51,174 nt of DNA from Ruminococcus sp. GTDB lineage: Bacteria; Bacillota; Clostridia; Oscillospirales; Ruminococcaceae. Shown in pieces: positions 7,132 through 15,311 of this stretch (positions are counted from its first letter, which is position 1; every line of letters starts with the position of its first letter). The DNA is taken from NCBI GenBank assembly GCA_015066805.1, contig SVNP01000016.1:1-51174 (forward strand), given 5' to 3'. A program made the position numbers and the translations under genes. A model generated the notes under the pieces. That model was given only the letters and a program-made list of their open reading frames with translations. It made no database searches and was not told the DNA's origin.

Positions 7132-8867
7132 TATTCTGCTCCTTTCTGCTGGCTTTCGTAAACCTCGCGGTAGATGGCATTTTCCCGCAGCAGGTTTTCG
7201 TGAGTATCAAAGGCATTGCATTTGCCCTCATCCATGACCAGAATACGGTCTGCCTCTGCCACAGAGGAAATACGCTGTGCAATGATGATCGTTGTGATAT
7301 CACTGTGATATTGCTGCAATGCATCCCGGATCTTGCTGTCCGTGGCGGTATCCACCGCACTGGTAGAGTCATCCAGGATCATGATTTTAGGCTTTTTCAG
7401 CAGCGCACGGGCAATACAAAGCCGCTGCTTCTGTCCGCCGGAAACATTGGTGCCGCCCTGCCCCAGCTCGGTATCGTAGCCATGGGGGAAGGACATGATA
7501 AAATCATGGGCTTGTGCAGCCTTGCAGGCTTCCACGATCTGTTCCTCGGTGGCATTGGGGTTGCCCCACAGCAGGTTTTCACGGATGGTACCGGAAAACA
7601 GCACATTCTTCTGCAGCACCATGGCAACCTGATCCCGCAGGACATTCAGCTTGTAGTCACGGACATCATGGCCGCCCACCAGTACAGAGCCTTCGGTCAC
7701 ATCGTACAAACGGGGGATGAGCTGTACCAGCGTACTTTTTGCGGAGCCGGTACCGCCGATGATGCCAATGGTCTCACCGCTGCGGATGGTAAGGTCGATC
7801 TCCTCCAGATTGGGGTTTTCGCTGTCCTTGTTGTAGGAAAAGCTCACATTGCGGAACACCACAGAGCCGTCTGCAAGGGTCAGGGTGGGGTCTGCGTGGT
7901 CATCGCTGATATCCACCGTTTCATCCAGTACCTCGCAGATACGGCGTACCGAAGCCATGGAGATGATCAGGCTGATGAAGATCATGGTGATCATCATCAG
8001 GGACATCAGGATCTGACCGATGTAGGAGATAAAGCCCGAAAGCTCACCGATATCAAAGGTACCCAGAATACTCATTCTGCCGCCGAACCAGAGAATGGCG
8101 AGAATGCAGCCGTACATACAAAGCTGCATCACAGGGGCATTCAGCAGCACGATCTTTTCGGCTGCGACCTGGGTTTTCCGCACTTCATCGGCACTGGCCT
8201 CAAACTTGTCGATCTCATGGCGTTCCCGCACAAAAGCCTTTACCACACGGATGGCAATGAGGTTTTCCTGCAGCGCAGCGTTCATTTTGTCGTAACGCTC
8301 CAGCATTTTGGTGAAACGGGGGTGGGCATTGGAAGCAATCAGCCCCAGTGCAATTGCCAGAATGGGAATGACCACCGCAAACACCACAGCCATCTTTGCA
8401 TTGATGGTAATGGCCATGATAAACGCACCGATGAGCATGGAAGGAGAGCGCACCAGCATACGGGTACACATCATAAAGGTATTCTGTACATTGGTCACGT
8501 CGGTGGTCAGGCGGGTGACCAGCGATGCGGTAGAGTAACGGTCCACATTGGCAAAGGAGAAATCCTGCACACGCTCAAACAGCTTTGCACGGATATTTTT
8601 GCCGAAGCCGATGCCTGCCTTGGCGGAAAATCTGCCGCCCAGAGCACCGCAGGCAAGAGAAAAGATGGATGCAACGATCATAATGATGCCGATTTTTACG
8701 GTATACTCGGTATTCTGTGCCTTTACGCCGTAGGTCAGCATTCTTGCCATGAGGAAGGGGATGAGGATCTCCATAGCAGCCTCACCCACCATGACCAGAG
8801 GGGTCAGAATGGCATATTTTTTGTACTCTCCCAGATAGGAAAGCAGTTGTTTGAATTTCTGAAGCAT
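7131..8867 (-). CDS. ABC exporter half-transporter, degenerate-site subunit
   Basis: A 578-residue half-transporter with six N-terminal membrane helices and a C-terminal nucleotide-binding domain. Walker A reads GGTGSAKST (371-379), with Ala for the usual Gly. Walker B ends in D500 where the catalytic Glu should be. The switch position is Q531, not His. Its signature NVSGGQ is consensus. These are the changes known for the inactive half of heterodimeric exporters, where one of the two ATP sites does not hydrolyse. It lies 10 bp downstream of the MarR regulator and overlaps its partner by one base. Confidence 0.92.
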   Translation of the reverse strand: MLQKFKQLLSYLGEYKKYAILTPLVMVGEAAMEILIPFLMARMLTYGVKAQNTEYTVKIGIIMIVASIFSLACGALGGRFSAKAGIGFGKNIRAKLFERVQDFSFANVDRYSTASLVTRLTTDVTNVQNTFMMCTRMLVRSPSMLIGAFIMAITINAKMAVVFAVVIPILAIALGLIASNAHPRFTKMLERYDKMNAALQENLIAIRVVKAFVRERHEIDKFEASADEVRKTQVAAEKIVLLNAPVMQLCMYGCILAILWFGGRMSILGTFDIGELSGFISYIGQILMSLMMITMIFISLIISMASVRRICEVLDETVDISDDHADPTLTLADGSVVFRNVSFSYNKDSENPNLEEIDLTIRSGETIGIIGGTGSAKSTLVQLIPRLYDVTEGSVLVGGHDVRDYKLNVLRDQVAMVLQKNVLFSGTIRENLLWGNPNATEEQIVEACKAAQAHDFIMSFPHGYDTELGQGGTNVSGGQKQRLCIARALLKKPKIMILDDSTSAVDTATDSKIRDALQQYHSDITTIIIAQRISSVAEADRILVMDEGKCNAFDTHENLLRENAIYREVYESQQKGAE

Positions 8868-8877
8868 AGGTTCCTCC

Positions 8878-9417
8878 TTATTTCCGGTTTCGGGCAGCTT
8901 CGGCGCAGGCGATCTCCTTGACTAAGGTCTTCAGGTCATCCGGCTCCACACCGATGGGCTCTCTGCCCAGAGCAAGCTCCATATTCCGTCCCATGCGGTT
9001 GGTAAACTCTGCCAGTAATTGCATTTCTTTTTGGGAAAACCCCTCAAAGACGGAAGCATCAAAGGCATCCATGATTTTGCAGCCGCTTTCCAGGGCAGCC
9101 TCGCCCTTTGGGGTGATGACAAGCTGCTTGCAGCGTTGGTTTTCCGGGCAGATGGCGGCGGTGAGATATTCCATCTGCTTCAGGGATTTGACTGTCATTG
9201 CCACGGCAGCGGGGGAGATGCTCAGTGCCTCCGCCACATCCATCTGCGGGCAGCCCTTATGCTCACGGATGTATTCCAGCAGATGCACCTGGGTGCAGTT
9301 CAGCCCGTTGTTCATTTCGGCCTTCCGGATATAAATGCGCCGCAGCAATTGTATTTTTGCAAACCGCCCGAACATTTTTCGCCGCATGGCAACGGCTTCG
9401 GGGGACATATCCTGCAT
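8878..9417 (-). CDS. MarR-family transcriptional regulator
   Basis: A 179-residue winged-helix regulator. The core is NCTQVHLLEYIREHKGCPQ, then MDVAEALSISPAAVAMTVKSL (helix-turn-helix) and a wing around QRCKQLVITPKGE. The start at 9417 is set by GAAGGAGG 5 bases upstream; an in-frame codon at 9450 lies inside the operator region. It is first in an operon with the two ABC exporter genes, so it most likely represses that exporter and itself until a ligand releases it. The ligand is unknown. An N-terminal RRKMFGRFAKIQ helix and a C-terminal tail extend the MarR core slightly. Confidence 0.92.
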   Translation of the reverse strand: MQDMSPEAVAMRRKMFGRFAKIQLLRRIYIRKAEMNNGLNCTQVHLLEYIREHKGCPQMDVAEALSISPAAVAMTVKSLKQMEYLTAAICPENQRCKQLVITPKGEAALESGCKIMDAFDASVFEGFSQKEMQLLAEFTNRMGRNMELALGREPIGVEPDDLKTLVKEIACAEAARNRK

Positions 9418-9443
9418 AACGGCCTCCTTCGTTATTTTTCTGC

Positions 9444-9493
9444 TTAACAATTAACCGCTTAACTATTATACTCCCGTTTCCCGTAAAAGTCAA
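9444..9493 (-). promoter_or_regulatory. MarR-ABC promoter with candidate operator
   Basis: Minus strand TTGACT (9493-9488), 17-bp spacer, TATAAT (9470-9465): near-consensus. Directly downstream of the -10 are three TTAA cores (9462-9459, 9454-9451, 9447-9444) set 7-8 bp apart, with GTTAA on the first and third. Placement across the transcription start fits repressor binding by the MarR product; the binding itself is inferred. Confidence 0.75.
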
Positions 9494-9560
9494 GGTTTTC
9501 TTTGTAGATGCTGCACAATTCACAACTTATATTTTTGGTGATATCGCCCAACTCGGCCGC

Positions 9561-9599
9561 AAAAAAGCACACCCTCTCCTGCAACAAGAAAGGGTGTGC
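9561..9599 (-). terminator. Intrinsic terminator after citrate synthase
   Basis: GCACACCCTTTC pairs with GAGAGGGTGTGC on the minus strand (12-bp stem, one mismatch), followed by six Ts. It lies 13 bp past the gltA stop. Confidence 0.9.
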
Positions 9600-9612
9600 A
9601 AGGCACTCTGTA

Positions 9613-10983
9613 TTAACGCTTGCTAATGGGCACATAGGGCTGATCGTCCTTCACCGAGCGATATGCGGGGCGGATGATCTTGTTGCCGTTGAGCAGCTCT
9701 TCCAGCCGATGAGCCGACCAGCCTGCAATGCGGGCCATGGCAAACAGCGGGGTAAACAGCTCATTGGGCAGATTCAGCAGGCGGTACACCAGACCGGAGT
9801 AGAAATCCACATTGGCGCAAACGCCCTTGTAAATGCGGCGTTCCTCGGCGATGACCTGCGGTGCCAGCCGTTCGATCATGGCATAGAGGGCGTATTCCTT
9901 CATGCACTGTTTTTCCTCGGCAAGCTGCTCCACAAAGCCGCGCAGCACAGTGGCTCTGGGGTCGCTTTGAGAGTATACCGCATGGCCCATGCCGTAGATC
10001 AGACCGGAGTGGTCAAAGGCATCCTTGTGCAGAATACGCCGCAGATAGTTGGCAACCTCTTCTTCATCCGTCCAGTCGTGTACGCTTTCCTTGATGTCAT
10101 CGAACATCTGCACCACCTTGATGTTGGCACCGCCGTGCTTGGGACCCTTCAGGGAACCGAGGGCAGCCGCCATGGTGGAGTAGGTATCCGTACCGGAGGA
10201 GGACACAACGTGTACGGTAAAGCTGGAGTTGTTGCCGCCGCCGTGCTCGGCGTGCAGCACCAGTGCCAGATCTAAGATCTTTGCTTCCAGTGCGGTAAAT
10301 TTACGGTCTGCACGGAGCATACTCAGCAGGTTTTCCGCAGCGGAAAGGGAAGGATCGGGCTGATGCAGGAACAGGCTCTTATCGTTTTTGTAGTAGCGGT
10401 AGGCCTGGTAGCCGTACACCGCAATGGAGGGAAACTGTGCAATGAGCTGGATGCACTGCCGCAGCACATTGGGCACAGAGGTATCATTGGGGTTGGGGTC
10501 GTAGGCGTACAGGGTCAGCACGCTTCTTGCCAGGGTGTTCATCATATCCTCGCTGGGGGATTTCATGATGACATCTCTGGTAAAGGAGGCAGGCAGCGTG
10601 CGGCAGCTCCGCAGCAGGGTGCAGAATTCCTCAAGCTGTGCCTGTGTGGGCAGCTCGCCGAACAGCAGCAGATACACCGTTTCTTCAAAGCCGAAGCGGT
10701 TGTCATCCACAAAGCCCTGCACCAGATCTTCGATATTGTACCCACGGAAGAACAACTGACCCTCACCGGGGGTGGTACCGTCGGGGCTTTCCGGACCGGG
10801 CACGATCTTGCTGACATTGGTCAGGCCGGCGCAGACACCCTTGCCGTTGATATCACGCAGACCACGTTTGACATCATATTGTGCATAAAACGAGGGGTCG
10901 ATTTGATAGTTCTTTTCGCACAGCGCAGAAAGCTTTTCGATTTTGGTCTGCATGGCGAATTTGTTCAGGATCTCTTTTTCCAT
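9613..10983 (-). CDS. gltA: Citrate synthase
   Basis: A 456-residue enzyme condensing acetyl-CoA with oxaloacetate; in this setting it probably feeds an oxidative branch to 2-oxoglutarate and glutamate. Active-site regions are visible: LHAEHGGGNNSSF (His), GMGHAVYSQSDPRA (His) and NVDFYSGLVY (Asp). The KHGGANIKVV loop is typical of the type I family. AAAGGAG lies 9 bases before the ATG. It begins 44 bp after pheT with no visible promoter between, so it may be co-transcribed with pheST. A 2-methylcitrate synthase activity cannot be excluded from sequence alone. Confidence 0.95.
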   Translation of the reverse strand: MEKEILNKFAMQTKIEKLSALCEKNYQIDPSFYAQYDVKRGLRDINGKGVCAGLTNVSKIVPGPESPDGTTPGEGQLFFRGYNIEDLVQGFVDDNRFGFEETVYLLLFGELPTQAQLEEFCTLLRSCRTLPASFTRDVIMKSPSEDMMNTLARSVLTLYAYDPNPNDTSVPNVLRQCIQLIAQFPSIAVYGYQAYRYYKNDKSLFLHQPDPSLSAAENLLSMLRADRKFTALEAKILDLALVLHAEHGGGNNSSFTVHVVSSSGTDTYSTMAAALGSLKGPKHGGANIKVVQMFDDIKESVHDWTDEEEVANYLRRILHKDAFDHSGLIYGMGHAVYSQSDPRATVLRGFVEQLAEEKQCMKEYALYAMIERLAPQVIAEERRIYKGVCANVDFYSGLVYRLLNLPNELFTPLFAMARIAGWSAHRLEELLNGNKIIRPAYRSVKDDQPYVPISKR

Positions 10984-11027
10984 TTCAATCGGCTCCTTTC
11001 GGGTATAGTAGTAGAAAATAAGAGGGT

Positions 11028-13457
11028 TTATCGCCGGGTGATCTCAAACTGCTTGCCCAGCTTCTTCAGCACGGTGGCCACAAACTTGTCGATCTCGTCA
11101 TCGGAGAAGGCGTGGTCATCGGGGGTAAAGGTAAGGGTAAAGGCCATGGACTGCTTGCCCTTTTCGATCTGCTCGCCCTTGTACACATCAAACAGCTTTA
11201 CATCGGTGAGCTTTGCACAGGCGTTCTTCATGGCATTTTCCAGGTCGCCGCAGATCACCGTATCCTCCACCAGCAGTGCCAGATCCCGACGGACAACGGG
11301 GAACTTGGGCAGGGGGGTAAAGTGATGGTCGGAAGAAAGCATGGGCATCAGCAGCTCCAGAGAAAGCTCGCACAGGCAGGCGGTATGCTCGGGGATCAGG
11401 CTGTCGCAGAGATCGTGTGCCAGCATACCCACAAAGCCCAGCTTCACATCGCCCACAAAGACCTCGGCGGTCATGCCGGGGTGCAGGAAGGGGTACTCGG
11501 CGGCGTTTTCCGGCTTTTTGTAGGTAAAATGCAGGCGGAAGCTGTCAGCCAGAGCCTCCAGCACGGCCTTGCCGTCAAAGAAGCCGGTTTTGCTGCCGAA
11601 CAGTGCAATGGCAAGGGCTTCCTTCTCCTTGGGCGGAGCCGTGGGGGGAATGGTATCGGAGATAAAGGTTTTGGCAACCTCAAACAATCTGCCGCAGTCA
11701 TTGCCTCTGCGGATATTCCGCACCACCGCATTGACCATGGAGGGCGTGAGCATGGTACGCATCACGGAAAGATCCTCGCTGATGGGGTTGCGGATCCGGA
11801 TGGCCTTACGCTCCGGCGCATCCTCGGGCAGGCGGATGAGGTCAAAATCCCTGGGGGAGCAGAAGGAATAGTGGATGGTCTCATAGCAGCCCTGTGCACA
11901 GAGAGATTCCTTCAGCTTCAGCAGATTGCGCTGCTGCTCGTTTCTGCCGCCGGCAGTGACCTGTGCGGCAGCCAGGAAGGTAGGCCGGATATGGCAGTAG
12001 CCGTACATACGGATGAGTTCCTCGGCGATATCGGGGGCATTTTCGATGTCCTCACGATAGGGGGGAACCTGTACGGTCAGGGTATCGCCGTCGATCTCGG
12101 GCATAAAATCCAGATTGGTCATGATGCGAAGGATATCCTCATCGGGGATGGTAATACCCAGCAGGGCATTCATGGAAGCAATGCTGACGCTTAAGGCTCT
12201 GCGCTCAGTGGAATTGCCTGCGGAGACTTCAAAATGAGAGGAAGTCACGGTACCGCAGCCCAGCTCCTCAATGAGATGCAGCGCACGCTGCATACCAAGC
12301 TGTGTGGTGTACTCATCCAGACCCTTTTCAAAGCGGGAGCTGCTGTCGGAGTGCTGACCCAAAGCTCTTGCGGTACGGCGCACATTATCTCTTGCAAACT
12401 TGGCGGCTTCAAAGACCACATCGGCGGTATCGGGCTTGATCTCGGAGTTTAAGCCCCCCATAATACCTGCCAGAGCCACAGGCTTTACGCCATCGCAGAT
12501 GACCAGATTGGCGGGCGTGAGCTGAAACTCCTTTTCATCCAGCGTCACAATGGGCTCACCTGCATGGGCACGGCGGACACAAATGGCATTGCCCTCCAGA
12601 TTCCGCAGATCAAAGGCGTGCATGGGCTGACCGAATTCCTTCAGCACATAGTTTGTGATATCCACGATATTGGAGATGGAACGGATGCCTACCAGAGCCA
12701 GTCTGCGGCGCATCCAGGCAGGGGACTGCCCTATTCTGATATCCCTGACATAATGGGCGATATAGCGGGGGCAAAGCTCGGGGGCTTCCACGGTCACGGA
12801 GAAAGGCTCCAGCACAGAGCTGTCTGCGGTATAATCCAGTGCAGGCATCTTCAGGGGCTGACCCAGAGCGGCAGCCACTTCTCTTGCAATACCCAGCACC
12901 GACTGACAATCGGGGCGGTTGGCGGTAATGCTGATGTCATACATCCAGTCGTCAAGCCCTACGATGGGCTTGACATCGGCACCGTTTTCGGCATCCTGTG
13001 GCAGCACCAGCAGACCGCAGTAATCGGCACCGGGGTACAGATCTTCATTCAGACCGATCTCCACGCCGGAGCAGAGCATACCAAAGGACTCAATGCCTCT
13101 GAGCTTGCCCTTTTTGATCTTCATAACACCCTCAATGGTGACATGATCCTTGGCGGTGGCGTAAACGGTGGCACCCACCATAGCCACGGGGTACTTTCCG
13201 CCTGTCTGTACATTATCGGCACCGCAACAGATCTGGAAGGTACCGTGGGGGCCGCAATCCACCTGACAGACGTGCAAATGGGTATCGGGCACAGGCTCGC
13301 ATTCTTTCACTTCACCCACCACAACGCCGGAGATATCGGCACCCAGCTCGGTGAGAGTTTCTACTTCAAAGCCGCAGTCGAACAGCTTATCCTGCAATTC
13401 CTGCGGAGTTACATGGATATCCACATAATCTTTCAGCCAACTAAGGGGAATCAGCAT
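11028..13457 (-). CDS. pheT: Phenylalanyl-tRNA synthetase beta subunit
   Basis: An 809-residue subunit of the alpha2-beta2 synthetase that charges tRNA-Phe. Domains run in the usual order: EMAP-like tRNA-binding domain (about 39-150), B3/4 editing domain (about 215-390), B5 domain (about 405-475), the catalytic-like core, and a C-terminal ferredoxin-fold anticodon-binding domain (about 716-808, from FPVVRRDLALLVED). The start MLIPLSWLKDYVD is the standard N-terminus. A GGAAAGGA lies unusually far (about 14 bases) before the ATG. It follows pheS by 37 bp and precedes gltA. Confidence 0.97.
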   Translation of the reverse strand: MLIPLSWLKDYVDIHVTPQELQDKLFDCGFEVETLTELGADISGVVVGEVKECEPVPDTHLHVCQVDCGPHGTFQICCGADNVQTGGKYPVAMVGATVYATAKDHVTIEGVMKIKKGKLRGIESFGMLCSGVEIGLNEDLYPGADYCGLLVLPQDAENGADVKPIVGLDDWMYDISITANRPDCQSVLGIAREVAAALGQPLKMPALDYTADSSVLEPFSVTVEAPELCPRYIAHYVRDIRIGQSPAWMRRRLALVGIRSISNIVDITNYVLKEFGQPMHAFDLRNLEGNAICVRRAHAGEPIVTLDEKEFQLTPANLVICDGVKPVALAGIMGGLNSEIKPDTADVVFEAAKFARDNVRRTARALGQHSDSSSRFEKGLDEYTTQLGMQRALHLIEELGCGTVTSSHFEVSAGNSTERRALSVSIASMNALLGITIPDEDILRIMTNLDFMPEIDGDTLTVQVPPYREDIENAPDIAEELIRMYGYCHIRPTFLAAAQVTAGGRNEQQRNLLKLKESLCAQGCYETIHYSFCSPRDFDLIRLPEDAPERKAIRIRNPISEDLSVMRTMLTPSMVNAVVRNIRRGNDCGRLFEVAKTFISDTIPPTAPPKEKEALAIALFGSKTGFFDGKAVLEALADSFRLHFTYKKPENAAEYPFLHPGMTAEVFVGDVKLGFVGMLAHDLCDSLIPEHTACLCELSLELLMPMLSSDHHFTPLPKFPVVRRDLALLVEDTVICGDLENAMKNACAKLTDVKLFDVYKGEQIEKGKQSMAFTLTFTPDDHAFSDDEIDKFVATVLKKLGKQFEITRR

Positions 13458-13494
13458 GATATACTACACAATCCTTTCCAAAATAATACAGCGA

Positions 13495-14520
13495 TCAGTC
13501 GCGGAACTGTTCCAGCACTCTGACATCCGATTCAAACAGCAGCTTGATGTTGTTGATGCCGTATTTCAGCATGGCGATACGCTCCACACCCATACCGAAA
13601 GCGAAGCCGGTGTAAACATCGGGGTCAACGCCGCAGTTTTCCAGTACATGGCGGTTGACCATGCCTGCGCCCAGCACTTCGATCCAGCCGGTATCCTTGC
13701 ACAGACGGCAGCCCTTGCCGCCGCAGGCAAAGCAGCTTACATCCACCTCAACGGAAGGCTCGGTAAAGGGGAAATAGGAAGGCCGCAGACGGGTCCTGAC
13801 CTGCTCACCGAAGATACGCTGTGCAAACACATCCAGCATACCCTGCAGATCGCAGAGGGTAATGCCCTTATCCACCACAAGGCCTTCCATCTGGGAGAAC
13901 ATAGGGGAGTGGGTAGCATCGTCATCGGAACGGAACACCTTACCGGGGGAGAGGATCTTAATGGGGGGCTGTGCGTTTTCCATGACACGGATCTGACCGG
14001 CAGAGGTCTGGGTACGCAGCAGCAGCTCCTCGGTGATGTAGAAGGTATCCTGCATATCACGGGCGGGGTGATCGGCAGGGGTATTGAGTGCGGTGAAGTT
14101 GTAGTAATCGTTCTCGATCTCGGGGCCTTCAAAGATGGTAAAGCCCATGCCTGCAAAAATGTCGATGAGCTCATTGACAATGAGGGTATCGGGATGCAAA
14201 GCACCCTTGCAGGCGCAGGGAGCGGGCATGGTTACGTCGATCTGTTCGGCAGCGTTTTTCTTTGCCAGCTCCTCGGCCTTCAGGCGGGCATCCTGTTCGG
14301 TAAAGAAATCCAGCGCCCACTGCTTCAGCTCGTTGACGATCTTACCGAAAGCAGGGCGGTCTTCCGGAGCCAGATCCCGCATATTCTTCATCAGTGCGGA
14401 GATCTTTCCGGTTTTATTATCGAGATATTGCTTCCGCAGCAGGTACATCTCTTTTGAATCGGTAATGGAGGCAGCAGCTTCTTCGATTTCCTGCTGCATC
14501 CGGCGCATTTGCTCATCCAT
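13495..14520 (-). CDS. pheS: Phenylalanyl-tRNA synthetase alpha subunit
   Basis: The 341-residue class II catalytic subunit. An N-terminal coiled coil ([15 protein letters not shown]...) binds tRNA. Motif 2 ([19 protein letters not shown]) and motif 3 ([18 protein letters not shown]) are intact. A four-Cys cluster, [12 protein letters not shown], lies just before motif 3 and could bind zinc. I start at 14520, where GAGAGGAAGG precedes the ATG; the in-frame codon at 14553 is close to the transcription start. It is first in the pheS-pheT(-gltA) operon. Confidence 0.96.
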   Translation of the reverse strand: MDEQMRRMQQEIEEAAASITDSKEMYLLRKQYLDNKTGKISALMKNMRDLAPEDRPAFGKIVNELKQWALDFFTEQDARLKAEELAKKNAAEQIDVTMPAPCACKGALHPDTLIVNELIDIFAGMGFTIFEGPEIENDYYNFTALNTPADHPARDMQDTFYITEELLLRTQTSAGQIRVMENAQPPIKILSPGKVFRSDDDATHSPMFSQMEGLVVDKGITLCDLQGMLDVFAQRIFGEQVRTRLRPSYFPFTEPSVEVDVSCFACGGKGCRLCKDTGWIEVLGAGMVNRHVLENCGVDPDVYTGFAFGMGVERIAMLKYGINNIKLLFESDVRVLEQFRD

Positions 14521-14577
14521 AGGTAAAGATACCTTCCTCTCATGAAAAATCAAAAGGAAACAAAAATCCTATCTTCC

Positions 14578-14606
14578 AGTATACTCCAAATTCGGGAGAA
14601 TGTCAA
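14578..14606 (-). promoter_or_regulatory. Promoter of pheST
   Basis: Minus strand TTGACA (14606-14601), 17-bp spacer, TATACT (14583-14578). Only about 50 nt of leader separate it from the pheS start codon, too short for the T-box element that often controls this operon. Confidence 0.85.
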
Positions 14607-14622
14607 GTAAAAGTTGGGGGGG

Positions 14623-14662
14623 TTACAAGTAACCTCTGTGGGTGTAAATCAGAGAGGATGAG
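14623..14662. repeat. 40-bp direct repeat, copy 1
   Basis: Begins TTACAAGTAACCTCTG and ends CAGAGAGGATGAG. It matches copy 2 at 15023-15062 at 38 of 40 positions. Each copy contains CTCTG and CAGAG arms able to form a small hairpin. Confidence 0.85.
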
Positions 14663-14762
14663 GATAAGGAAGGGGATCGGAAGGGGGAAACTCAAGGAGA
14701 AGGGGAGATGTGAGTGTGCTAACACGAACACTTCCCTTCGCCTTGTGGTTCCCCCTTGCACT

Positions 14763-14838
14763 TACGGCTCAACCGTAAAAGTATGGATTGGCTGTAAATG
14801 ATGGGTTGACTGCAAAAACATGGTTTGACTGTAACAAC
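14763..14838. repeat. Degenerate 18-19 bp tandem repeats beside a small palindrome
   Basis: TTACGG-CTCAA-CCGTAA near 14763-14779 is a hairpin. It is followed by three head-to-tail units at 14783, 14801 and 14820 that share ATGGnTTGrCTGyAA. No gene covers this stretch. Confidence 0.6.
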
Positions 14839-14871
14839 GTGACTTGCTATCAATCTCATAGGTAACGCAGG

Positions 14872-14949
14872 TAAGGGGGGAACCCGACAGGAAAGGGGGG
14901 AGCGCAGCAAGCTGCTAATTCCCCCCTCTCCTTACGGGTTCCCCCCTTA
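14872..14949. repeat. 78-bp nested palindrome
   Basis: The outer arms TAAGGGGGGAACCCG (14872-14886) and its exact complement (14935-14949) pair over 15 bp. An inner 13-bp pair (AGGAAAGGGGGGA with TCCCCCCTCTCCT, one mismatch) and a central GCAGCAAGCTGC continue the stem. No T-run follows. Confidence 0.85.
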
Positions 14950-15022
14950 GACCCCCCTCCGCTTACCTCTCCCCTCTTAATTGCGCTATTCCAAGTGAAG
15001 CGGTGGGGGGATTTTTTTAGAT

Positions 15023-15062
15023 TTACAAGTAACCTCTGCGAGTGTAAATCAGAGAGGATGAG
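15023..15062. repeat. 40-bp direct repeat, copy 2
   Basis: It starts exactly 400 bp after copy 1 and differs at two positions. It ends 5 bp before the left inverted repeat of the ATPase element. Confidence 0.85.
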
Positions 15063-15067
15063 CAAGA

Positions 15068-15142
15068 ATGCCAAGAGTGCCACTTTTCACAGGGAGAAAA
15101 AGTGGCACCCTTGGCACCCTTGGCACCCTTGGCACCCTTGGC
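15068..15142. repeat. Left inverted repeat of the ATPase element, with 9-bp tandem units
   Basis: The first 63 bp (15068-15130, starting ATGCCAAGAGTGCCAC) recur inverted at 16306-16368 with one difference. Within the repeat, GCCAAGAGTGCCACTTTT can pair with AAAAGTGGCACCCTTGGC to form a long hairpin. The tail is four tandem copies of the 9-mer GGCACCCTT, then GGCCCC. Confidence 0.9.
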
Positions 15143-15183
15143 CCCCCCCAAAAAAATCCCTGCTGCCCATGATCGCTCAATAT

Positions 15184-15237
15184 ATTACAATTCGGTTACA
15201 AATTTGCAGCCTCTGCACGAAAACGTACAAGTTTTCC
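15184..15237 (+). promoter_or_regulatory. Candidate promoter of the ATPase gene with 11-bp tandem box
   Basis: Tandem boxes ATTACAATTCG and GTTACAAATTTG (15184-15206) overlap a -35-like TTTGCA. A 17-bp spacer and a -10-like TACAAG follow, embedded in AAAACGTACAAGTTTTCC (15220-15237). The same layout recurs before the phage remnant at 33575-33627. GAAAAC-N6-GTTTTC is also an inverted repeat and could be an operator. Confidence 0.55.
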
Positions 15238-15311
15238 CTTGTTTCTCCCTATGGTAAGGAGCTGTTTTTCATGCTCCCCCCATATGGTCAGACGTTGAAA
15301 GGAGTTTTATC

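Noticed and set aside
14520-14606. T-box riboswitch before pheS
   Set aside because: Only about 50 nt lie between promoter and start codon, with no specifier stem or T-box sequence.
15101-15142. Tandem short repeats resembling a CRISPR array
   Set aside because: The unit is only 9 bp (GGCACCCTT), with no spacers and no cas genes; it is a minisatellite tail of the inverted repeat.
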